Below, in pieces: positions 45,061 to 54,462 of a DNA stretch of 64,000 bases. Location: positions 268,271 to 332,270 of the forward strand of contig MNCI01020989.1 of NCBI GenBank assembly GCA_015680685.1. Reading direction: 5' to 3'. The translations under genes were made by a program, and so were the position numbers. How positions within the stretch are numbered: the first letter of the stretch is position 1; every line of letters starts with the position of its first letter. Origin of the DNA: Gnetum montanum. Taxonomy: Eukaryota; Streptophyta; Gnetopsida; Gnetales; Gnetaceae. Under the pieces are notes generated by a model. That model was not told the origin of the DNA and did not search any database. It saw only the letters and a list, made by a program, of their open reading frames with translations.

Positions 45061-45332
45061 ATTTAACACTTAGAGGATTCCTAGGTGATAGGCATGGATC
45101 AGTCATGGGGGAGACATCTCTCACAACATGTCAAAATTTTATTTTTTTTTGCTATTTTTGTTTGTGCAATTAATAAAGATTGGTGTGTTTAGTTAGAATT
45201 TTTCAATATTTTGAGATTAATGGATAACCAATTGTGAGATTTTCTTTTAAAGTATTTTTGTTTGTGTATGTGGGAAAACTAGTTTAGGAGCTTTATAAAT
45301 GTCAATCTAGTAAGCCAATGGTGGATGGGTGA

Positions 45333-45337
45333 GCTAC
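45333..45337. repeat. Left target duplication of element E (GCTAC)
   Basis: Identical GCTAC at 57354-57358. Confidence 0.9.
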
Positions 45338-46254
45338 TGATGAAGTGTCATTAAGTCACTACATCGACTAGGCAGCATATATAGGGCTTGCTTATACGTG
45401 ATTGCGTCTATGCGGGCTCGTCGGCGTAGCCTTCCTATGTCGATGTGGCCCCATTTACGCAGCCGCCTATCTTGGCCTATAAATAAGAGGGCCTTTTGCC
45501 TCATTTAGGCATCTTTCAGTTAGTTGTAGCGAAGCTCTTGTAGTTTGTTCCCATAGGAGATAGAATATTTTCCAAGTGCCCTCAGCAGGTGTAAGAAAAG
45601 TGATCGGCTCTTTATTCGAGCGTTGATGTGTCTAAGCCCATGGGCATGACGACAATAAAGATGAACTATTAAAGCATTCCTTGCAGCATTTGGACTTAGT
45701 TATTTTATGCATTTAATAGTTTAATATGTTTATGCTTTATTATTTACTTGTTAATTACTTAAGTTTTCGTTATTATAATTTCAATCGCTATTGTTCATTC
45801 GTAGCTCGTTAAGGCCATAAGTACGACCATCTCGAACGTAACCCAAACACTTGGTAAGCCTAGTGACGCTTAATGTTTGGTAATCCAGAAGTGTTAGGAG
45901 ATGCTCAAAACATGCTCGAAAGATGGGACTAGATACTTATGCTAGGAATAGTTAGAATATAAGCTAGGATAATTAGAGATTAGATAATAGTTTATTCCTT
46001 ACTTTCCATACCTCAATTAGCCACCAAAAAGATAATTAAAAAGATATAAAAATCATTAGCCTTAGTCTCACTTAACCATCGTAAACAGAACCTCACAAGT
46101 GAGATTAGGATGACAACGACCGTTCTAACCCAAGGTTTCACTGGTTAGAAGTTTGGTGTATGTTAAGTGCTTACAGTCTACGAATTTTGACTGAGTCGTG
46201 CTTGAATTCTCGTGATTCGTATGGTTGGGCGTAGGGGTACCTAGCCGCTCATCA
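45338..46254 (+). repeat. 5' LTR of element E
   Basis: 917 bp, TGATGAAGTGTC...CTAGCCGCTCATCA, ending one base before the PBS. Family blocks as in 461-1329. TATA box TATAAATAA at 45478-45486. Terminal inverted repeat TGATGA/TCATCA. Confidence 0.95.
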
Positions 46255-46255
46255 T

Positions 46256-46273
46256 TGGCGCCATTGCCGAGGA
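46256..46273 (+). promoter_or_regulatory. Primer-binding site of element E
   Basis: TGGCGCCATTGCCGAGGA, close to the tRNA-Asp-type PBS (TGGCGCCGTTGCCGGGGA) common in Athila/Tat elements. Confidence 0.9.
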
Positions 46274-46400
46274 CTGTTAAGTCTTACATGCGTCATCTAA
46301 CCTTAGTGAAATTATCATTCAAGTCATTGGAATAGACCCAAGATAGAAATATTTACACACGCTAGGTAGATTAAAGTTAGTAGTAAGGTACATTGATTAC

Positions 46401-48880
46401 ATGGACCATCTAATGTCTACTACGTCTTCTTGCAGGAGGGAGATATCCACCCCACCGGTGCCACAGGAGTGTCAGGTGGTGTACAAGCATCCCGATGAGT
46501 ATGTCCTTGATTTCACATTCATCCTACATCAGGATGAGCATCTACGATGGCAGGACATGGATGAAAATATTGTACACCCTCCTGACCAATCGGCTCCTGC
46601 GATGCTATTTCACAATCTTGGCAGATTGGGCATCCAGGACCATGGAGCAGAGTATGTCATGGAGGACCATGACTACCGAGACTATCATCCCATTGAGGCT
46701 CAACGAGCAAGAGATTAGCACCAGGCGGATAGATATGAACAGTTGAAGGGGAAACAATTTAGTAACCCCTTATTTTCGCAAGGCCTGCAAGATGATGGGG
46801 ATCCCATCTTTCATGACACCCATTCAACTGAACTTCCCCTAGGGCAGCAGGTCCTCCAATCTATGATTCATTCCAAGCATCTAGGTGGCCAAGATTCCCA
46901 AGGGGATGGAGGGTCACATAGCAAGGATGAACAGGATGATCAGGACCATCATCAAGGTAGAGGGAGAGATCCCTCTCCTTCTTCTCCATCCTCTCGCTCT
47001 CCTCCTTCATCCAGCTCAGGCTCTGATCATAACCAAGGTAGAAGGAAGTGAAAGGACCGGGACAAAAAGGTTCGGAAGGATCAGAAGGAGCAACATGAGG
47101 AAACACGTGAACCATCGCGTGATGCTCATTGGCATGAAAGGAGGGATAGCCATAATCGTCACAAACATCATGGTCCCCAGCAAGACTGATTCATATGAGT
47201 CATTGTTGGCTACTTGGAGTATGCTCTAGATCTCTGAGGTAATTCAAATCCCTAGCAGGCACATGAAGGATAGCCGGATCAAGCGCGTTGATATGAACAA
47301 CATCCTGAGATTTGAAGGGGGATACAACTATGATCCGTAGACCCACCTGCAGGTGTTCCATGATGCCTGCACCCTGCAAAACATTGACATTGATTGGCAG
47401 AAGCTGAAGCTATTCCCTCACATACTCATCAAAGAAGTTGAAAGCTGGTACCGGTCCTTGGTGCCGGAATCAATCAGAAGATGAGTACAATGCTTGAAAT
47501 TTTCAATGACAAATATCAAACGTATTCCAGAGTGGCGAATCTGAGATGATAGATCCAAGGCTGGAAACAAGGAAATCATGAATCCTTGGATGCCGCCATG
47601 AGCAGGTACTACTCGTTATTGCATTGGTGTCCTAGTCATGGTTACTCTCAGAGGGCACAGCTTCACCACATCATTGATGGGCTCCATTTTGAAAAGAGAA
47701 AGACCCTAGGCATGTACGCCCAAGGCTGACTGTCGGAGCTAAGGGCCCATCAATTGCAACGCCTCATTAAACAGGTGGCCAAGGAAGAAGGAGAACTTAG
47801 GAAAAAGGAGAGTGTAGAAGAATTCAATTGAGATCCTTTGAGGAGGAAGAATCATCGCTGGTGGCAGTGGTAAACCGAAAGACCTTGCTGTTACAAAAGT
47901 TCACATATGAAATTTTGGCAAAGGTGGATAAGATGTGGGACTCTTTGGATGAAAGGGTCCAAAGCATGTTGAAAATCGCAAAGGAGTCTAGAGCACAAGG
48001 TAATGACTGTGATCAGCATAGGAAGAAGGAAGATAAACGTGCCCAATATAAGCGAAAGGGCAAGGTTGCTGTAGTAGAGTAGGTTATAGACTCTGACACC
48101 GAGGAGGAAGATGAATGTTGCATATGCCAATATGAACATCCTAATGGATGTTTTCCTATGGTTTCACATCTTCAAGAGTTTGGGGTGTATGCATTGAACC
48201 TTCGCTTGACACAATGACAAACACCCTGAAGGTTGCCTTATCCACAAGGTAATTCTAGGTAATTCCACTAGCAACAACAAGGATACTATCCAAGTGGAGT
48301 GCCACCGCAATTGTATGAATACTTCTAACAGTGGCAACACCCACAAACATGGGGGATGCCACCTCCAAGGCAGCAGTACCCTTACAAATAGCTAGATCTT
48401 TATGGGTACTATGTTCAGCAACCAGTCTCTCCAAGGGACTATTCTAGCCATGCGGCCTTTCAAAGTCATTACCACCCCCTGAAGTATTTTCGCCCTCGAT
48501 CTCCATCAACCTGGGGGGAAATACACTTCTCTTTTATCCTCCATCACCTTTCCCCACCACATCCCACTTAGCTACCACTTGCTCCATCAATGTAGGGAGA
48601 GATACCACCACAGCCACAACAACAAAATGCTATGAGGGCTATTAACTTATAACCAGCACCTTAGCCGAGTGGATCGAAACCCAAGCCACGAAAACGTCCC
48701 TTTTTTTAGCCCAACAATCTAAACATACCCTCGCATACACCTGTGGCTAGTGCCTTTGAACCTACAAATGCCTCAACTATTCCACCACTAGAGCAACCTC
48801 CAAGCCAACAACAACAACACTCCAACATCTAGATGGTCATGCTCATGCATGCTGTGACCGACTGGATCAAAGCAGGTCAC
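46401..48880 (+). pseudogene. gag: gag of element E
   Basis: Starts MDHLMSTTSSCRREISTPPV at 46401, the only ATG with an upstream leader and a conserved following block (VVYKHPDEYVLDFTFILHQD). Ser/Pro-rich linker near 46960-47050. Capsid from 47280: KRVDMNNILRFEGGYNYDP, THLQVFHDACTLQNIDIDWQ, KLKLFPHILIKEVESWYRSL, MLEIFNDKYQTYSRVANLR, TLGMYAQG. At 48116-48151 a knuckle CCICQYEHPNGC. Then a Pro/Gln-rich tail. At least eight stops or frameshifts. Confidence 0.92.
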
Positions 48881-48889
48881 CTTTCCCAG

Positions 48890-49420
48890 AAATTGACTGA
48901 TCCGGGAAGCCCCCTCATCTATCTTTAGGTGGTAGGGAATGAGCCATGCAAAGCTCTTCTTGACTCAGGTCAGGGATCAATTTGATCTCTCATGATATGT
49001 ACAAGAACTGAAACTTGCCCTTGCTAAAGAAGAGCAACATCCGGATCGAGTTAGCAGACCAGTCCATCACCGTTCCTTTGGGATTGGTGGAGGACATTGT
49101 GAACATCGTCTATGGGTGGTCCTACACTGCTGATTTCCTGGTCATCCGTGCAGAGAACTACAAGGGGAACTTCCCAATCATCATGGGAAGGGCATGACTA
49201 AGCATGGTGGACGCACGACTAGGCCTCCACAATCTATCCCTTGAAATTTCAAAGGAAAATCCTTTCGAGAAGGTCAAAAAGAAACGCGTTCCATGCATTG
49301 CATACAGTGACTCAGGGTGCAATTGTGTGCAGCAATTATGGTCCGCTAAGCGGATATCCATTCAAGCATGCAGCTGGTGTACTGAGGAATCACCTGTTCA
49401 ATAGTGCCTATATGTAGCCG
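48890..49420 (+). pseudogene. pol: Aspartic protease of element E
   Basis: DPGSPLIYL, then VVGNEPCKALLDSG with the catalytic DSG at 48962-48970, then a one-base frame change, then KSNIRIELADQSITVPLGLV, EDIVNIVYGWSYTADFLVIR and GNFPIIMGRA. The catalytic triplet is intact but the frame is broken just after it. Confidence 0.88.
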
Positions 49421-49579
49421 TGACTAACCAAGAGGGCACCTAGTGGTTGACAGCTGATCCTACTAGTAGCACATTGTGCATGGAACCATCAGAGGGGCTT
49501 GTACAAGCCTACATCAATAGTAGAGATGAAATGGAGGAGATTCATCAATAGGTCTCCATTGTTGATGACCAAGATGACT

Positions 49580-50585
49580 AGGGGAAGCTAGAAATCCCTA
49601 AGAGCTTCAAAAAAGAGTCCCTTGAGTTAAAGTCTTTACCGGCTCACTTAGAGTATGAATTTTTGCAAACTGGAAAGCTGGTAATCATTAATGCCACCCT
49701 TGCTCCAAAACAGAAGAAGAAGCTACTGAAGGTGGTAAAAAAATGGGTTGTTGCATTTGCATGGTCATATCCTGAGTTGACTGGAGTTGATCCCAAGGTC
49801 TGCCATTATCAGATCTATCTTGACCCTTCCATGAAGCCACGGCGACAACCACAAAGATGGTTGAATCCCAAATTGAAACAGGTTGTAAAGGATGAAATTG
49901 AACAGTTGCTAAAGGCAGGATTCATTTATTCTTTCATCGATAGCGAATGGGTTAGCCCACTCATTATCGTCCCCAAAAAAGGTGGCAAGTGGAGGGTTTG
50001 TATTGATTTCTGGTTGCCCAATATGGTGACCTTCAAGGACCACTTCCTGCTCCCATTCGTGGACCAGGTGTTGGACACCATAGCAGGGCACCGCTACTAC
50101 AGCGTTTTGGATGGTTATAGTGGTTATAACTAAATCCAAATAACACCAGAGGACTAGGCCAAAACTACTTCCACAAGTCCATGGGGGACTTTTGCATACA
50201 AGAAGATGCCCTTTGGCCTATGCAATGTGCCCTCTACGTTCCAATGCCTTGTCCTAAGCATCTTCCAGCAACAAATCAACAATGGTGTAGAAGTCTTCAT
50301 GGATGACTTATCCACCTATGGGGCCATGTTCGAGCAAGCCTTGGACCATCTTGAGGAGGTTCTCAAATGGTGTGTAGACACTAATCTACAGCTCAATTGG
50401 TAGAAAAGCCATTTGATGGTCCAAGAAGGCATCGTGCTGGTGCATTGCATCTCACAAACAGGGATTAGCGTAGATCCTGAAAAGATCAGGGTTATCCAAG
50501 GAATTACCTATCAACTAAGTACCATAAAAGATGTTTGGTCATTCCTTGGACACACTAGTTACTACTGGTGATTCATTAAAAAATT
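49580..50585 (+). pseudogene. pol: Reverse transcriptase of element E
   Basis: A 156-residue open stretch (49663-50133) with VVAFAWSYPELTGVDP, NPKLKQVVKDEIEQLLKAGF, SEWVSPLIIVPKKGGKWRVC, IDFWLPNMVTFKDHFLLPFV and YYSVLDGYSGYN. Past a stop: TSTSPWGTFAYKKMPFGLCN, then VEVFMDD (catalytic FMDD at 50296-50307) and HLEEVLKWCVDTNLQLNW. Both catalytic Asp pairs are present (D in VLDGYSGY, DD in FMDD). About four stops. Confidence 0.95.
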
Positions 50586-50589
50586 CTTG

Positions 50590-51175
50590 AAGATCGCTAA
50601 GCCGTTGGTAGAGCTAACAAAGAAGGATGCTCCATTCATCTGGACTAAGGAATGCGAGTCTGCATTCCAAGTGCTAAAATAGAAACTCATAGAAACTCTA
50701 GTTCTACGAGCCCCCGATTGATCCAAACCCTTTCACATTATGATGGACGCATCCAACTATGCCTTGGGAGCCATGCTTACATAGTGTGACGATCAAAAAT
50801 GTCCCTATTATATTCACTGTGCAAGTCATTGCATTGTGGGTGCTTAGTTGAACTACACCACCACCGAAAAGGAGTTGATGGCGATGGTGTTCACCTTGGA
50901 TACGATGTGTTTGTGCATACTGACCACAGTGCTATCCAGTTCCTAATGAAAAAACCAATGGTGAGACCCCGCATAATCCGGTGGCTAGTGATTCTTCAGG
51001 AGTTTGATCTTACCATGGTAGACAGGAAGGGGACTAAGAATGTGGTCACCGACCACTTGTCTTGGTTGCGATTGGATGACGCAAAAGAGGAGGAGTCCTT
51101 ATCTGACCAATTTCTAGATGAACTCCTCTTCACAGGCGTGGTTGATCTGCAAGTAACCAAGGAATCCCCTTAGTT
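50590..51175 (+). pseudogene. pol: RNase H of element E
   Basis: Connection region KPLVELTKKDAPFIWTKECE, SAFQVLK, then KPFHIMMDASNYALGAMLT (first Asp in MDAS), TTTEKELMAMVFTLD (Glu in EKEL), a frameshift, then VFVHTDHSAIQFLMKKPMVR (Asp in TDH), LVILQEFDLTMVDRKGTKNV and VTDHLSWL (final Asp). All four catalytic acids can be placed although the frame is split. Confidence 0.92.
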
Positions 51176-52420
51176 CAGTCGCATCCTCACCTACCTCACT
51201 ACTCAAGATTTGCCAAAGGAGTGGAACCATCGATAGAAATAACAGTTTCTCCATAAGGCCAAGCATTTCATGGAAATCAATGGCCACCTGTACAAGGTGT
51301 GCGCAGATGGCTTGGTTCGATGATGATACGTTGCATGTCCTCCAGGATTCTCATGAAAGCCCTTGTGGAGGCCACTATGCTAGACGCCGCACTACCATTA
51401 AGATCCTGCTTGCAGGGTATTACTAGCCCACCATCTTCAGGGATGCACAATGGTTTGCCCACTCCTGCAAAAAATGCTAGAGGGACAGTGGGATGATGGC
51501 TTGGCTGGAGGAACCTCAACAATGGATCTAGACACTGGAGGCTTTTGACATTTGGGGTATTGACTTCATGGGACCCATCACGCCCCTATCAAATGGAAAG
51601 GCATTCATCATTGTAGCTGTGGACTACTGTACAAAGTATGCAGAAGTGGTAGCCTTCGTCGACTGTTCTTCCAACACCACCACATGATTTGTCCAACAAC
51701 AAATTATTAATAGGTTTGGAGTGCCACATGCACTCATTTCTGATAATGGAACTCATTTTACGGGTGTCACTTTTTGGAAACTCATGCAATGCTTAGGGGT
51801 AATGCATAAATTCACAACTCCCTATCACCCCCAAGCCAACGGGTATGTCGAAGTCACCAATAGGGAGATCACCAAGATTCTTACCCAAACCATCAGCAAA
51901 TACAGGAGGGATTGGAGCACTAAGCTTAACAATTCCCTATGGGCCTATCGCTCCACTTGGAAACTTCCTGTAGGGTACTCTCCCTATGAGTTAGTGTACA
52001 GAAAGTTTCCAACACTTCTAATTCAAGCCAAACTCCGCACACTATCCACTGTTAGTGACTTAGGCCTTGACCTACTGCAAGCACAATATGAATGAATAAT
52101 CAATTTAAGTGTGCTAGATGAGAACCGATTAGTGGCCCTATCCTCCAATGAGATCCACAAGGCCTACAATAAAAAACAACATGATCTTAGGATTCGGAAA
52201 ATCACGTTTAGATGTGGAGACAAGATGTTGTATTGGAACCCCTCACATGTATCCCAACTGACCAAGTTTCAAACATTGTGGGAGGGACCTTACATTGTCT
52301 CCGAAACCTTCCCATTTGGGGCCTTACTCATCCACAAACCTACGGACCCCACAAGAACATAGTTAGTCAACCATCAACAAATGAAACCTTTTTGCAAACT
52401 CCACTCAACTAGTGCAACCA
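51176..52420 (+). pseudogene. pol: Integrase of element E
   Basis: Zinc domain: HESPCGGHYARRRTTIKILL then HSCKKC (H-x6-H...C-x2-C). Core: [31 protein letters not shown] (first Asp), ALISDNGTHFTGVTFW (second Asp), GYVEVTNREITKIL (Glu), so the DDE triad is complete. Then RDWSTKLNNSLWAYRSTWKL, SPYELVYRKFPTLLI and tail FQTLWEGPYIVSETFPFGAL, ending near MKPFCKLHST. One 124-residue stretch (51721-52095) is still open. No chromodomain was recognised. Confidence 0.95.
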
Positions 52421-52475
52421 CCTCATCACCACCAGTTCATCCATGCTCCATTTTTCGTGTCTCCTCCTTTCCACC

Positions 52476-52490
52476 CAGTCGTGGGGGAGA
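52476..52490 (+). promoter_or_regulatory. First internal PPT-like motif of element E
   Basis: CAGTCGTGGGGGAGA about 90 bp after the integrase end. It matches the 3' PPT core and the equivalent sites in D and A. Confidence 0.65.
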
Positions 52491-54039
52491 CCATCATCCC
52501 TATTGACCTATTCCACTAGACCCCTCACCGTTTTGTCATTTTTTGTTTTAAACTTTTTTTTCACCATTGTCTATACGTTTGCAAATTCTTTGTACATTTT
52601 TTTCCTTTATTTACTTATTTCTTCATTTCTTTGTGGATGTTTTATTTTTTGTGTAATTGCTAATTCATCGTCTTGTTGTCTTTAGATGTCTAGCATGGAT
52701 GGTTTTCATTGCGATGGATAATGTGTACTCGTCCACCTAGTTGTCTAGTTTCCACCCTTGCATGGTTATTTTTTGGACTTTACGTCTACTTTCTGCTCAT
52801 AAAGTTGGCAGTGAGTTCACGTCATCCACCCATTCATCCACTCCATGGTTTTCCTTCTGTTGAGCACATGCAACCCCTTACCTTAAGAACCTTATAATTA
52901 ATGTGTAACTTGTGTAGTTCCTGGACTCAGGAATGACCCAATGGTTTGAATTGGGTGTGACTTCAAGGGGAATGTAATATTCGTTGCTCTGTTCTACCCT
53001 CTGAGGTTGTTGGTATGTCCTTATGAATTTCCTACCACTCCACGTCCTTCTCTCCATGGAAGCTTCTGGGCAGTTCGACCTTACATGGTGTGGTCCTCAT
53101 CAAAAAATTCAAAAAAAAAGAGAGAAAACCAGAAAATTAAAATAAAATAAAATAAAAGAAATAAAAATAAGGATTGAAAGCATACCCCTTGGTCGAATGC
53201 ATGTGAACACGCATGGGTCTTTGGATGGTGTGGTTCCCCCCGAAAAATAAATCAAATCACTGTGTGGGAATTCAAAGCACACCCCTTAGACCGCCTCTCA
53301 TGGGCCACCACACTAGTTATGGGACTTCATTGGTCCCCTCTAACTTCGTCCTATTTCACTTCCTTCCTCTCATGCTTGTTGGAGTGGTGGTTCTTTGTGA
53401 GGTCATTCTTGCTCCTTGGGGGATGGCTGGGACTTCGTCTATTGCTGCGATATCACTGAATGCGAATGGTTTTGGGTCTGATCTTTGCAACGTTTCTACC
53501 GGGTCACTTAACCACATCTCCACATGGGGTCCTATGACCGATGATCGGCATACCATTCTCTCATCTCTCTCTTCATCCAGTTCTCTCTGCCACTCACCTC
53601 ACTACTTGTTTTATGTCGTTAAGGTTTTTCATGATTTTTGTGGGTTTCCATTCCTTGGCGGAATATTTTGGGTCATAGTCTTACTTGGAAAACACCATTT
53701 CTTTGCACCGGGGCCCATGGACCCCAATGTTGAGGGCTATGTAGGGGCTACTAAGGCTATGGCCTGCTATGGGGAGGATCCACCTACATTTCCTTGGTTT
53801 CGCTTGTTAAGTCTCCCATCCTTTGGATTTTGTGGTTAACTAGTTTTCCAATCCCATCGCTCGATTTATTTCCCATAGAGTTCTTTTTAAGTCCCATTCT
53901 CCTATTTTTTGTCTCTTTTTTGAGCTTAATTACCTTCCTCATGTCCTTTTCCATGTCCAGGCCTCTCACACCCTTCAACCACCTTAATTTGGCATTTCAA
54001 ATTCATCATTTAGAGCTTTATATGGGTTGGTCAATGGGT

Positions 54040-54105
54040 GAACACCCCTGCATCGACGGGGCTTCGTCGACATAGCGCCTAACCCCTATATATACCCCAC
54101 CGCAC
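54040..54105 (+). promoter_or_regulatory. U3-like internal promoter candidate
   Basis: TGCATCGACGGGGCTTCGTC, then GACATAGCG and CCCTATATATACCCCACC. The palindromic ATCGAC/GTCGAC words followed by a TATA box resemble LTR U3 (for example 476-587). It lies about 360 bp before the coiled-coil ORF. Element A has a decayed counterpart at 27215-27290. Confidence 0.4.
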
Positions 54106-54248
54106 TTTGCCATTTTTCATCATTTGGAGCCCAAATTGAGGGGATTGTTTGCCATTTTTTCTACCTAACCTTTCCCAATGCATCTACATTCCACCGCGAG
54201 TCTGCATCAATTGAATCCTTTCCCTTTTCCGCACCTAGAGGTATGCTC

Positions 54249-54264
54249 TCAGTCGTGGGGGGGA
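54249..54264 (+). promoter_or_regulatory. Second internal PPT-like motif of element E
   Basis: TCAGTCGTGGGGGGGA about 200 bp before the post-pol ATG. Equivalent motifs: D 14048-14064, A 27031-27045. Confidence 0.6.
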
Positions 54265-54462
54265 TGTGTCTATGTGTAATTAATTAATTAATTAATTAGT
54301 TGGTTAATTACAAAAACTTTGACCCTAACCCATAAATTAACACTTTGGAAGACTTAATGATGTGCCTATGCCAAAAACATAACTTGGTCAAATTGAGAAG
54401 TGTATATTGACCCTTTTAAGCCACTTATGTATGGTCTAACGAGCGGTTATGTTTGATTGCAG

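Larger units (their letters stand above)
41200..45337 (+). mobile_element. Divergent gypsy relic: gag, an LTR-like insert, protease, PPT-like motif
   Basis: Gag (about 41430-43390) and protease (44520-45060) are distant relatives of E. Between them lies a segment with promoter-like features (43400-44220). After protease the sequence jumps to a post-integrase-type G-rich motif (TCAGTCATGGGGGAGAC, 45096-45112), so RT to integrase have been lost. No LTR of its own was recognised on the left. Confidence 0.65.
52421..54462 (+). other. Conserved post-integrase spacer of element E
   Basis: Alignable blockwise with D and A but frame is not kept, so probably non-coding RNA sequence. A 208-residue open frame (53213-53839) with two hydrophobic stretches falls here; see rejected items. 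It contains two PPT-like motifs, a U3-like region with TATATATA (54040-54105) and a (TTAA)n run at 54278-54298. Confidence 0.7.

Noticed and set aside
46861-47229. Overlapping open frames on both strands in gag of element E
   Set aside because: They are shadows of the low-complexity Ser/Pro-rich linker of gag, whose coding frame is fixed by similarity to B and D.
53213-53839. Longest open frame of the window (208 residues) with two hydrophobic stretches, at an env-like position
   Set aside because: The aligned spacers of D (near 14000-14650) and A (near 27600-28000) have frame-changing indels and stops in the same blocks, so the frame is not conserved. The sequence resembles no known Env. 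I treat it as a chance frame in non-coding spacer.
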